Positions 29,727 to 36,650 of a stretch of DNA of 39,209 nucleotides are shown in pieces. Origin of the DNA: an uncultured Alphaproteobacteria bacterium (GTDB lineage Bacteria > Pseudomonadota > Alphaproteobacteria > SP197); assembly GCA_958295695.1 (NCBI GenBank), contig OY282364.1:1-39209 (forward strand), written 5' to 3'. The notes below the pieces were generated by a model. The model saw only the letters and a program-made list of their open reading frames with translations. It had not been told where the DNA came from and ran no database searches. A program made the translations under genes and the position numbers. Positions within the stretch are counted from its first letter, which is position 1; every line of letters begins with the position of its first letter.

Positions 29727-30155
29727 ATGAGAGAGGTGAACGACGAAGCCGCGCGCATCGAGGACTGCGACGCCTGCGGAGACCCCATGGATGAAAACGA
29801 TCCCGCCGCCCGAGCCGCCCTCGTCAAGAGCGGTCGAATCCCTACGGCGGGCCGATTCACGATCCGCGGAAAGGCGGCGGCCGATGCGGAAGTCTGTCCG
29901 CCTATCGTCGTGGTGACCGTCGAGCGTGACCGGGACGACGTCGAAGCCGTCCCCCCGGGCCGGACCATCCGATGCTGGATGGTCGACCCCGCCGCCCAGA
30001 CGGCCGCCGCGGCCGTGCGCAGGGGTGACCGGGTGCGCGGCGACGGCTTCAGCTACTACGTGATTCCGAAAGGGCCGAACCGCGGGGGAATCGCAGTCCA
30101 GTGCAGCGCGGTCGTTGCCGCGCCGGCTGGTGGTGCGGGGGAGGAGGCGGCATGA
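29727..30155 (+). CDS. Possible OB-fold protein, copy 2
   Basis: A 142-residue protein. The N-terminal CDACGDPMDENDPAAR may hold metal. The second half has IVVVTVERDRDDVEAVPPGR, IRCWMVDPAAQTAAAAVRRGDRVRGDGFSYYVI and VQCSAVVAAP, following the same order as the protein at 19230. The helix before RGDRV resembles single-stranded DNA-binding proteins. Tentative. Confidence 0.5.
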   Translation: MREVNDEAARIEDCDACGDPMDENDPAARAALVKSGRIPTAGRFTIRGKAAADAEVCPPIVVVTVERDRDDVEAVPPGRTIRCWMVDPAAQTAAAAVRRGDRVRGDGFSYYVIPKGPNRGGIAVQCSAVVAAPAGGAGEEAA

Positions 30156-30427
30156 GCACGAATACGCCCACGCTCGGGCTGCACGCGGTCATCGAGGCCG
30201 CCGCGGAAGGGCTGGAGCCCGGCATCTACGCATGGATCGGCGGCGCGCTGGTCGAGGTTGACGAACGGCCGCACTTGGCCGAGGGGCAGGTTGTGGCCTG
30301 GTCGGCCCGCGTCCGGAAGCCGGCGCCGGTTCCGGTTCCCGGCGAGGATGAGGTGTTCGATCGGACACCACGCCCCGAAACGCCGGAGTGGCTGAAAGAA
30401 CAGCGGGCTGTAGAGGATGCGTCGTGA
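30152..30427 (+). CDS. Hypothetical protein, 91 residues
   Basis: MSTNTPTLGLHAVIEAAAEG, then LEPGIYAWIGGALVEVDERP and a Pro-rich linker to an acidic end, ETPEWLKEQRAVED. GGAGGAGGC before the ATG is a strong ribosome site. It overlaps both neighbours by four bases. Function unknown. Confidence 0.6.
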   Translation: MSTNTPTLGLHAVIEAAAEGLEPGIYAWIGGALVEVDERPHLAEGQVVAWSARVRKPAPVPVPGEDEVFDRTPRPETPEWLKEQRAVEDAS

Positions 30428-30582
30428 AGCGCCGCGAGGGTGATCGGGACGTCGTGATTCCGGAAGCCGCCGCGGAAGAACCGCCGCAGGACCCGGTTGA
30501 GGATGACGAGTCGGATCGGCAGCGGCGGCGCGACGAAGCGCTCCGGTGGATGCGAGTCAGCGCGGGGGGGGCGGAGCGGTGA
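30424..30582 (+). CDS. 52-residue charged protein
   Basis: GTG start overlapping the upstream TGA. Basic then strongly acidic (AAAEEPPQDPVEDDESDRQR), then RRRDEALRWMRVSAGG. Probably disordered with one helix. Not recognised. Confidence 0.45.
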   Translation: MKRREGDRDVVIPEAAAEEPPQDPVEDDESDRQRRRDEALRWMRVSAGGAER

Positions 30583-30657
30583 AGGGCGCCGGGTACGCCT
30601 GACCACGCCGGCGGCGGAGCGGCTCGATGCTGCGGGGGAGGCGGGACGGTGACGGGT

Positions 30658-30793
30658 GTTTGCTCCAGTCTCGGAAGACTGGCCTCATTGAAGCGATGCG
30701 GGTTGCCGAGGGTGGCGCGGAGCGGTGACAAGTGGTTGCCGGCGCCCAGGACCGCACGTTGTTTCCAGCCCTTCGGGGCTGGCCTCATTGAAG
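30658..30793 (+). CRISPR. CRISPR-like locus F, two repeats
   Basis: Units 30658-30693 and 30761-30793 have perfect stems CCAGTCT-CGGA-AGACTGG and CCAGCCC-TTCG-GGGCTGG, each followed by CCTCATTGAAG. Their cores are 100 bases apart, so the spacer is 67 bases, longer than the 40-base spacers elsewhere; it contains GGTGGCGCGGAGCGGTGA, like the sequence just upstream at about 30563-30582. The second unit ends 12 bases before the next start codon and is part of that gene's leader. Confidence 0.6.
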
Positions 30794-30804
30794 GGCGGAC
30801 GACG

Positions 30805-31056
30805 ATGACGAAGGCGATGAACGGCACGCCCTGCAGGTGCGGCCCGCAGGCGAAGCGGACCATCTACAAGAACGGCGTGGTCCGCTACACCTGCCCCTCG
30901 TGCGCCGCAACCTGGTCGTGGGCTCCGAAGATGACGCCCGCGGCGAAACACTGGCGCTGGACCCTGCAGGAGCAAGACGGCCGGCTGCCGCTGGCCGGCG
31001 ACGAGAAGCCGCCGCCGATGGACAGAGACCTGCCCCTGGGCGACGGGGCCGACTGA
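30805..31056 (+). CDS. Zinc-ribbon protein (YTCPxC type)
   Basis: An 83-residue protein: TPCRCGPQAKRTIYKNGVVR, then YTCPSCAATWSWAPKM, giving CxC...CxxC in a classical zinc ribbon, then a charged tail. It is a paralogue of the protein at 32942 (YTCPGCRAEWTWAP). Ribbons of this sort bind DNA, RNA or protein. The gene follows a CRISPR-like repeat by 12 bases. Confidence 0.6.
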   Translation: MTKAMNGTPCRCGPQAKRTIYKNGVVRYTCPSCAATWSWAPKMTPAAKHWRWTLQEQDGRLPLAGDEKPPPMDRDLPLGDGAD

Positions 31057-31157
31057 TGCGCAGCTTCAGCTATGGCAACGAGCCGAATCCGTATGACGAG
31101 ATCCGGAGGCAGGTTGAGATCGATCAGCCGCGCCTTGACCTTGGGAGGAACGAACCG

Positions 31158-31430
31158 ATGAGCGATACGACGACGACCACCCGCGGCGGCGACCCCGGCG
31201 CGCCGGAAGACCCGTGGGCGGCTGCGTGGCGCGAGCTCGTGTTCCTGAAACAGCGGATCAAGGGCATCGAGGACGTCGTCGCGGCGGCGGTCGCCTCTGC
31301 CGACCCGGACCGGGCCGACGAACTCCGGGGCGCCGGTCGGCACGTGGCCGAGACGGCCTCGTTGCTCCGGCGCGCCGAACACGAGTTGCGGACCGGCTGG
31401 GCCGCGGCCGTGGAGAGCACCCGCGGCTGA
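31158..31430 (+). CDS. Helical protein (TASLLRRAEHELRTG family) 1
   Basis: 90 residues from ATG 31158, chosen because GGGAGG lies 10 bases upstream in a start module shared with the gene at 31477. The frame is open back to an ATG at 31056 (TGATG overlap with the upstream stop), which would add 34 residues. The body is two helices: AWRELVFLKQRIKGIEDVVA and HVAETASLLRRAEHELRTGW. It matches the protein at 31893. Function unknown. Confidence 0.6.
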   Translation: MSDTTTTTRGGDPGAPEDPWAAAWRELVFLKQRIKGIEDVVAAAVASADPDRADELRGAGRHVAETASLLRRAEHELRTGWAAAVESTRG

Positions 31431-31476
31431 TGGTCGGGGGCGGCGGCTTGAGACCGACCATGGGAGGGACGAACCG

Positions 31477-31836
31477 ATGAGCGAAACGACCATCGCCGGC
31501 CGCGACGACGAGATCGAGCGGACGGTCGCGCTGTGGCACGTGCGCCGCTGCCTGGACGCGGCGGAGAACGAAGGGCTGACCAACGACCTGCTCACCGACG
31601 AGGAGTTCAACACGGGCTGGGGCGGCGCAACCGGCATCCTCTACGCGCTCCGCGGCCGGGTCGGACCCGACGAGTTCTCCCGCATCCTGCGGGACGAGGC
31701 GGACGAACTCGACGGGTATATGGCCCTGGGCGGCTACTGCGGGGACAAGGGGTACCCGGTCGACGACGTCCCTTACCCGCTGGCCACGTGGCTCGACGAC
31801 GAGAAGCGCTGGCGGGAGCCGGCGGTGCAGCGGTGA
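31477..31836 (+). CDS. Hypothetical acidic protein, 119 residues
   Basis: MSETTIAGRDDEIERTVALW, then HVRRCLDAAENEGLTNDLL, WGGATGILYALRGRVGPDEF and LGGYCGDKGYPVDDVPYPLATWLDDEKRW. A compact globular fold is likely, but no family was recognised. The sequence from the ribosome site to the fifth codon repeats that of the gene at 31158. The GTGA end may couple it to the next gene. Confidence 0.65.
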   Translation: MSETTIAGRDDEIERTVALWHVRRCLDAAENEGLTNDLLTDEEFNTGWGGATGILYALRGRVGPDEFSRILRDEADELDGYMALGGYCGDKGYPVDDVPYPLATWLDDEKRWREPAVQR

Positions 31837-31892
31837 GCGGACGTATCCATAAGCGGGATTCTAGTCCGCGCACAGAAAGCGAAGACGACCCG

Positions 31893-32129
31893 ATGGCCGA
31901 CCAGTGGCCCGCGGCGCTCGATGCCCTCGTTGCTCTGCGGCGGCGCGTCGAACACGCAGCGGCCGACGTCGAGGCGTCCTTCAACGCCGTCAAGGATGCG
32001 GACACCGTTGCGGATCTTCGGCGCGCCCAGGCGTGCGCAGCGGAGTCAACCTCGTTGCTCGGCCGCGTCGAGGCGGAGTTGAGGACCGGCCGCGCGCTGG
32101 CCGCGTTCGCCGTGGGAGAGGGACGATGA
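31893..32129 (+). CDS. Helical protein (TASLLRRAEHELRTG family) 2
   Basis: 78 residues: MADQWPAALDALVALRRRVE, then ACAAESTSLLGRVEAELRTG. A paralogue of the protein at 31158. A GTG at 31833 overlapping the upstream stop would add 20 residues (start SGRIHKRDSS). It overlaps the next gene by four bases. Function unknown. Confidence 0.55.
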   Translation: MADQWPAALDALVALRRRVEHAAADVEASFNAVKDADTVADLRRAQACAAESTSLLGRVEAELRTGRALAAFAVGEGR

Positions 32130-32464
32130 ACCGTTGGACCGTTGAGAAAGACGACGGCGGATGGTGGTGGGCGGTATCCCCCGAGGGGCGGCGCGTCGTC
32201 GGCAGGATCTCGCGCGAAGGGGCCGAGGAAGCCGCAGAGTTGTTCTTCAAGGCGTCTGCCGCGAAAGGCTGGACCGTGCGGCGCAACGGCCGGGATTGGG
32301 ACGTGATCGACCCCGACGGACACACGGTCGGCGTGCGTATCTCCGAAGTGGGGGCCGTCGAGCTCATGGTCGAGTTGGCCGAAGCGGCGCAAGCGCAGGC
32401 GGAGGAGGGCGAAAAGGCCAAAGCCGCCGCGAAACAGGAAACGGAGGACGGGCGGTGGCCGTGA
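32126..32464 (+). CDS. Two-repeat WTV-domain protein
   Basis: A 112-residue protein made of two similar units: WTVEKDDGGWWWAVSPEGRR...ISREGAEEAAELFF (residues 4-45) and WTVRRNGRDWDVIDPDGHTV...ISEVGAVELMVELA (about 51-92). Each is strand-strand-helix. A charged tail follows. It looks like an internal duplication of a small alpha/beta domain. Function unknown. GGGAGAGGGACG upstream supports the start. Confidence 0.6.
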   Translation: MNRWTVEKDDGGWWWAVSPEGRRVVGRISREGAEEAAELFFKASAAKGWTVRRNGRDWDVIDPDGHTVGVRISEVGAVELMVELAEAAQAQAEEGEKAKAAAKQETEDGRWP

Positions 32465-32489
32465 CGCGGCGTTGCCGTGAGGATGAGCG

Positions 32490-32945
32490 ATGGTGGGACG
32501 AACCGGACTGACATGCTCGGTGTGCGGAGCCGTGAAGCGCCCCCGGGGGCTGCTCTGCGGGACGTGCCGCTACAAGGCGGCCCGACGCAGAGCCCGCAGG
32601 CGCGCCGCCGCCGCGGGGCTCTGCACGGACTGCCGGACCCGCTCCGCACGCCCCGGCCGCGTCTTGTGCGCTCGCTGCGGACGCTGCCACGCGGCCAGCG
32701 ACCGCCGGCGCTACGCCGAACAGACCGCGCCGCGGGACGGCGCGGCGCGCTGGCACAGGAGCAAGGTGAGACGGGAGGCGGCGATCGCGGCCGGGCTGTG
32801 CGGAACCTGCAGGCGCAGACCGCGCGGCGGGTTCAAGGATTGCCTGCGCTGCAGGATCCGCAAGGCCGAGTTCCGGCGCGCGTCGTGGCATCGGCGGCGG
32901 ACGGGCGCGCCTTCGACGGCGTTCGCGGAAGGCGGCGCGCCGTGA
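32490..32945 (+). CDS. CxxC zinc-finger protein (TGLTCSVCG family) 1
   Basis: A 151-residue, Arg-rich protein with repeated Cys pairs: LTCSVCG...LLCGTCR, GLCTDCR...LCARCGR, GLCGTCR...DCLRCRI. Three zinc modules separated by basic helices. The family has full copies at 33149 and 38734 and a longer, frameshifted member at 15267. It probably binds nucleic acid. The DNA from about 20 bases before the start to the third Cys codon is copied at 33149. Confidence 0.7.
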   Translation: MVGRTGLTCSVCGAVKRPRGLLCGTCRYKAARRRARRRAAAAGLCTDCRTRSARPGRVLCARCGRCHAASDRRRYAEQTAPRDGAARWHRSKVRREAAIAAGLCGTCRRRPRGGFKDCLRCRIRKAEFRRASWHRRRTGAPSTAFAEGGAP

Positions 32946-33145
32946 CAACGCGCTGCACCTGCCCCGGCCGGCCGCGGGCGGCGGGGAGCGTCGGGCTCGT
33001 GGTGCGCTACACGTGCCCGGGCTGCCGCGCGGAGTGGACCTGGGCTCCGGGGCGGACTGTCCGCATCGTGCGGCCGGGACCCGGACAGCGGCACGAAACG
33101 AAGCCCCGGCGCGAACCGCAGGACGCGGTGTTGCCGTGGGGATGA
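32942..33145 (+). CDS. Zinc-ribbon protein (YTCPxC type)
   Basis: A 67-residue protein with a GTG start overlapping the upstream stop. CTCPGRP...RYTCPGCRAEWTWAPGR is a zinc ribbon matching the protein at 30805, followed by a basic tail. It is wedged between two members of the TGLTCSVCG family. Confidence 0.6.
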   Translation: MTTRCTCPGRPRAAGSVGLVVRYTCPGCRAEWTWAPGRTVRIVRPGPGQRHETKPRREPQDAVLPWG

Positions 33146-33148
33146 GCG

Positions 33149-33586
33149 GTGGCGGGACGAACGGGACTGACGTGTTCGGTGTGCGGCGCCGCGAAATACC
33201 GGAGCGGGCTGCTCTGCGGGGCGTGCCGAAGCCGGGCGGCCCGTCGCCGCGCGCGGAAGTGCGCAGCCGATGCGGGGCTTTGCTCCGACTGTTTGACCCG
33301 GAGACGGAGACCCGGCCGGGTCTTGTGCAGCCGATGCGCCCGCCTGCATTCGGCCTCCCACGCCCGGCGCAGGGCCGATCCGGAGTATCTGAAGTCGCGG
33401 CGGGAGAGGAACCGGACGCAGCGGCGGGAAAGCCGGAAAGCCGCCGCCGCCGCCGGTGTCTGCGGGACGTGCCGCGGGGCGACGGGCCGGTTCAAGGACT
33501 GCCTTCGTTGCCGTTTGGCTGCGTCGGCGCGCTGCCGGGCGTACCGGGAGCGGCGGCGGACGTCGGCGCCCGTTGCCGCCCGTTGA
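33149..33586 (+). CDS. CxxC zinc-finger protein (TGLTCSVCG family) 2
   Basis: A 145-residue paralogue of 32490 with a GTG start: LTCSVCGAAK...LLCGACRS, GLCSDCL...LCSRCAR, GVCGTCR...DCLRCRL. Basic helices lie between them, with ADPEYLKSRRERNRTQ in the second spacer, as in the copy at 38734. That makes 38734 its closest relative. Three bases separate it from the upstream ribbon gene. Confidence 0.7.
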   Translation: MAGRTGLTCSVCGAAKYRSGLLCGACRSRAARRRARKCAADAGLCSDCLTRRRRPGRVLCSRCARLHSASHARRRADPEYLKSRRERNRTQRRESRKAAAAAGVCGTCRGATGRFKDCLRCRLAASARCRAYRERRRTSAPVAAR

Positions 33587-33626
33587 TGGCTGATGGTGAC
33601 CGTTGATGGCAGCCGAGGTGATCAGG

Positions 33627-34154
33627 ATGACGACCGCGAAGACGCCGGCGAAGCGCCAGCCGGCTCGGGATACCTGGACCGTCCGGGAGCGGCGCTGCGG
33701 GACCTGCGTCTGGTTCTGGCGGACCGGCGAGCGGACCGCCGACCCGAACGGCGGTGTCGTGCCGGCGACCGGCGATTGCCTCGTTGCGGCGCCCGTCATC
33801 GTGCCCGGTATCGACCCGGGGTCGAGGCCGCAAACGATCGAGACGCTGACCTGCCTGCATTGGCAGGACGGGCGGCCGGGGCGCTGCGTCGCCGGCAAGA
33901 CCGAGCGGCTCGATGTCACGGACTCGCCGGCCGAAGACGTTCTCCGGGAGCGGGGCAGGGCGGTGGCGGCGAGGATGCTGGACCGCCGGCAGGGCGACCG
34001 CCATCGGGCGGTGGCCGACGCGGCCGAGGCGGTGACGCGCTACGAGAAGAACGCGGCGGCCGGCAAGTTCCCCGGCCAGCGGGCCGACGCGCATCGGGAG
34101 TTGCCGTTGGCCCGCGCCGCACTGGCCGAGCTTGAGCGGATGGGGGTGTCTTGA
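33627..34154 (+). CDS. Hypothetical protein with Cys-rich domain
   Basis: A 175-residue protein. The start is taken as ATG 33627, which has GAGGTG upstream; ATG 33606 is possible. N-terminal domain: RRCGTCVWFWRTGERT...GDCLVAAPV...LTCLHWQDGRPGRCVAG, four or more Cys placed like a small zinc or iron-binding domain. The second half is a charged helical region. It overlaps the next gene at TGATG. Function unknown. Confidence 0.6.
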   Translation: MTTAKTPAKRQPARDTWTVRERRCGTCVWFWRTGERTADPNGGVVPATGDCLVAAPVIVPGIDPGSRPQTIETLTCLHWQDGRPGRCVAGKTERLDVTDSPAEDVLRERGRAVAARMLDRRQGDRHRAVADAAEAVTRYEKNAAAGKFPGQRADAHRELPLARAALAELERMGVS

Positions 34155-34435
34155 TGGCGGACGCGGACCCGAACGAACGCCTGGACCGCCTCGTCAAGTG
34201 GCGGGTCGCGCTCGTCAAGCGCATCGTGAAGAACGCGCTGGCGAAGCACGGCGGCGATCCGGTGCGCGGGGCCGAATGGTGCCGCCAGCGCGCCGAGCGG
34301 TTCCGCCGGTCCGCCGCGCGGATGCGCCGCGAAGCACGGCGGCGGAGCATCGACGGCGATCCCGCCGTGGTCGACGTGTTCCGCGACATGTGGCTGCTCG
34401 CCGTCGACGAGCTGACGTGCAGAGCGAAACGATGA
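34154..34435 (+). CDS. Small basic helical protein
   Basis: 93 residues: MADADPNERLDRLVKWRVAL, then VKRIVKNALAKHGGDPVRGA and an Arg-rich helix RFRRSAARMRREARRR, ending in an amphipathic helix. Probably DNA-binding. No family was recognised. It overlaps both neighbours. Confidence 0.55.
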   Translation: MADADPNERLDRLVKWRVALVKRIVKNALAKHGGDPVRGAEWCRQRAERFRRSAARMRREARRRSIDGDPAVVDVFRDMWLLAVDELTCRAKR

Positions 34436-34698
34436 ACGAACAGCACCCGGTCCCATCGCAGCGCTTCGCGGCGGCGGCGCTGAAGGCCATGAGCGGAGTC
34501 CCCGGCGAGGCGGCCCGGCTGGCGGCGGCGGCCGACGTGGCCGGGCAGGTTGAACAGCACTGCCGGAGCATCAGCACCCTGCTGCAGGGAACGGCGACGG
34601 GCGACCAAGCGCGCAAACAGGTGACGGAGTGGGTGTGCGCCGCCGCGAACCTGCGGATGGGTGCGAAGCGCACCCGGGAGCGGGAGGGCGGAAACTGA
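34432..34698 (+). CDS. Helical protein flanking TnpB, complete copy
   Basis: 88 residues: MNEQHPVPSQRFAAAALKAM, then LAAAADVAGQVEQHCRSIST and QVTEWVCAAANLRMGAKR. The last block reappears on the far side of tnpB at 35955 as a different copy (QVTEWVCAAADLRMGEKR). Its TGA overlaps the tnpB ATG. Function unknown. Confidence 0.55.
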   Translation: MNEQHPVPSQRFAAAALKAMSGVPGEAARLAAAADVAGQVEQHCRSISTLLQGTATGDQARKQVTEWVCAAANLRMGAKRTREREGGN

Positions 34699-35927
34699 TG
34701 CTGACCACCCACAAGATCGCTCTCGACCCGACGAACGTGCAGGCGACCAGGTTCGCCCAGCACGCCGGATACGCCCGCGTGGCGTGGAACTGGGGCGTGA
34801 CCGAAACGCGGCGGGCGTTGGACGCCGGCGAAAAGTCCGCGACATCGCACTACCGCCTCCGGCCGCTGTGGAACCGCGTGAAGGACGAACTGTTCCCGTG
34901 GTGCCGGGAACATTCCCAATTCGCCGCGAAGTGCGCACTGATCGACTTGTCGGCCGCGTGGGAGCGCTGCTTCACCGACGCGAAGAAAGACGGCGGCCGG
35001 AAAGTGCGCCGACCGAAGTTCCACAGCCGGAAGCGCGGGCAGTCCTTCCGCGCCGACAACGGCCGCGGGATCGTGCGCATCGAGACCCGGCCGGAAGCGC
35101 GGCCCGTCGTGGTGCTTCCCCGGATCGGCGCCGTGCGGCTGTGCGAAGCGCCGAGGTTCGACGGGCCGATCGTCGAGTGCACCATCGTCCGGACGGGAAG
35201 CCGCTGGTTCGCTGCGTGCGTGTTCGATGTCCCCGACCCCGAACCGCGGGCGGACGGCGCCGTCGTGGGCGTCGACGTCGGGCTCCGGAAGTCGGCGGTG
35301 GCGTTCGACGGCGGACGGGTGCGGAGGTTCGCCAACCCGAGGCCGCTCGGGAACTCGCTGACGAGGCTGAAGCGCGCCAACCGGAAGCTCGCCCGCAGCC
35401 TGCGGATTCACGGGAAGGACAAGCCGAGCAATCGCCGGAAGCGCGTTGTCGGGGAGCTGCGCCGGCTGCACGCCCGCATCGCCTGCGTCAGGAACGACCA
35501 CGCTGCGAAGTCCGCGCTGGCGATAGCCAAGACGGCGCGGACGGTGGTGGTTGAGACCCTGAACGTGGACGGTTGGAAGCGGCTGCGCACGCTGGCGCGG
35601 AGCACGTCGGACGCGGCGCCGGCCGGCTTCTTGACGAGGCTGAAAAAGACGTGCGCCCGGCTGGGCGTCAACGTCGTCGAGGTGCCGAGGTTCTACCCGT
35701 CGTCGAAAACGTGTTCGGCGTGCGGGGCGGTGAACGGCGGGCTCGGCATGGATGAGCGGTGGCGCTGCCCCTCGTGCGGCGCCGAGCACGACCGCGATGC
35801 GAACGCGGCCGTGAACCTATGGCGGCAAGGTCTGCCGTCTGACGTGGAGGCGGTGTTAGACGCCCGTCAGGGTGCAGTCGCCTGTGAAGCGTCGACCGGA
35901 CAGGGCATCTTGGAGTGTCCAAGATGA
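34698..35927 (+). CDS. tnpB: TnpB RNA-guided nuclease (IS200/IS605 type)
   Basis: A 409-residue TnpB, the RNA-guided DNA nuclease of IS605-like elements and the ancestor type of Cas12. An N-terminal helix-turn-helix and wedge region is followed by the RuvC residues Asp193 (VVGVDVGLRKS), Glu286 (VVVETLNVDGW) and Asp368 (EHDRDANAAVNL), with the zinc site Cys340, Cys343, Cys358 and Cys361. All look intact, so it should be active. No tnpA is present. The start ATG 34698 overlaps the upstream gene's stop. A perfect hairpin spans the last codons, where the guide RNA end normally lies. Confidence 0.9.
   Translation: MLTTHKIALDPTNVQATRFAQHAGYARVAWNWGVTETRRALDAGEKSATSHYRLRPLWNRVKDELFPWCREHSQFAAKCALIDLSAAWERCFTDAKKDGGRKVRRPKFHSRKRGQSFRADNGRGIVRIETRPEARPVVVLPRIGAVRLCEAPRFDGPIVECTIVRTGSRWFAACVFDVPDPEPRADGAVVGVDVGLRKSAVAFDGGRVRRFANPRPLGNSLTRLKRANRKLARSLRIHGKDKPSNRRKRVVGELRRLHARIACVRNDHAAKSALAIAKTARTVVVETLNVDGWKRLRTLARSTSDAAPAGFLTRLKKTCARLGVNVVEVPRFYPSSKTCSACGAVNGGLGMDERWRCPSCGAEHDRDANAAVNLWRQGLPSDVEAVLDARQGAVACEASTGQGILECPR
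35906..35926 (+). ncRNA. Hairpin at tnpB 3' end, possible omegaRNA part
   Basis: CATCTTGGA-GTG-TCCAAGATG, nine perfect pairs ending within the tnpB stop codon. In IS605-type elements the guide RNA overlaps the tnpB 3' end and runs to the right end of the element. The guide would then be the sequence after the element's end. The exact RNA limits cannot be set from this sequence. Confidence 0.45.
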
Positions 35928-35954
35928 CCAGAGGTTCCGGAGACCGGCAACCAA

Positions 35955-36119
35955 GTGACGGAGTGGGTGTGTGCAGCGGCCGACCTGCGGATGGGCGAGA
36001 AGCGGGTCCGGAAGGTCGAGCTCATGGTGAAGGCGGCGGCGCAAGCGCTGGGCAACGCCTGCGCGCAAGCGAGGTTGAGAAAGACCCGCAGGGCCGGATG
36101 GGCCGGACCCTGCGGATGA
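35955..36119 (+). pseudogene. Truncated copy of the gene flanking TnpB
   Basis: A frame reading VTEWVCAAADLRMGEKRVRK, then VELMVKAAAQALGNACAQAR, related to the end of the protein at 34432 but with a longer tail and no N-terminal part. Its last codons run into a leader hairpin (36086-36115). It is probably the 3' remnant of a paralogue cut off when tnpB or a neighbouring rearrangement came in. Confidence 0.5.
36080..36118 (+). promoter_or_regulatory. Hairpin leader module (copy 3)
   Basis: CCGCAGGGCCGG (36086-36097) pairs with CCGGaCCCTGCGG (36103-36115). Apart from its flanks it is the same hairpin as copy 4, 87 bases further on. The bases after it (ACGACCCGGCGC) match those after copy 1 at about 864-875, but no start codon module follows. 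Confidence 0.5.
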
Positions 36120-36168
36120 ACGACCCGGCGCAGTGGCAGAAGCCGCGGCTGCACTAGCACGGCGGGAA

Positions 36169-36233
36169 GACCCCGCAGGGCCGGATGGGCCGGACCCTGC
36201 GGGACGGACGGCGCCGGTGGAGGGCGCCGAACC
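36169..36233 (+). promoter_or_regulatory. Hairpin leader module (copy 4)
   Basis: CCGCAGGG-CCGG (36173-36184) pairs with CCGG-A-CCCTGCGG (36190-36202), loop ATGGG. Then GGAGGGCGCCGAACC and the ATG at 36234. From GAGGG through codon 6 it is identical over 31 bases to copy 1 (before 896), although the two proteins are otherwise unrelated. Confidence 0.6.
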
Positions 36234-36650
36234 ATGGACCATCCTACCAAGACGACCCCGGAAGACCCGACCGCGGCGGCCGTGCAGCGCGTGGACGCCG
36301 CCATGCGTGGACTGCTCGACGCGGCGGCCGAGCTCGGGGCGCTGCTCGACGCGCGGACCGCGCGCGGCGAAGCCCAGGACCCCGCGGCCGCAGCCCTGCT
36401 CCAGCGCGGTCCGACAGCGGCCGTGTTCGCCTGGGCCGCCCTCGTGGCGGCGACGGCTCCGGAGCCGGGCGGATCGGAACTCCGGGGGCGCATCCGTCAG
36501 GCGCATCAACTGCGCGTCGACAACGAGGTGTGCCCGCGTGCGTCGGTCTACGCCGCGTGTCTCGGCTTGAGCGAAGCCGTTGGGCGGTCGGCCGAGGCTG
36601 GCCCGCGCTGCGAAGTCTGCGACTCGGACAACCCCGAGGTGGTCCATTGA
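36234..36650 (+). CDS. AVFAAAGLVAAT-family helical protein 2
   Basis: 138 residues: MDHPTKTTPEDPTAAAVQRV, then AAVFAWAALVAATAPEPGGS and NEVCPRASVYAACLGLSEAV, which parallel the protein at 28752. A final CEVCDSDN adds a CxxC. Its first five residues equal those of the LLLP protein at 896 because the leader-start module is shared. Function unknown. It overlaps the next gene at TTGA. Confidence 0.65.
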   Translation: MDHPTKTTPEDPTAAAVQRVDAAMRGLLDAAAELGALLDARTARGEAQDPAAAALLQRGPTAAVFAWAALVAATAPEPGGSELRGRIRQAHQLRVDNEVCPRASVYAACLGLSEAVGRSAEAGPRCEVCDSDNPEVVH

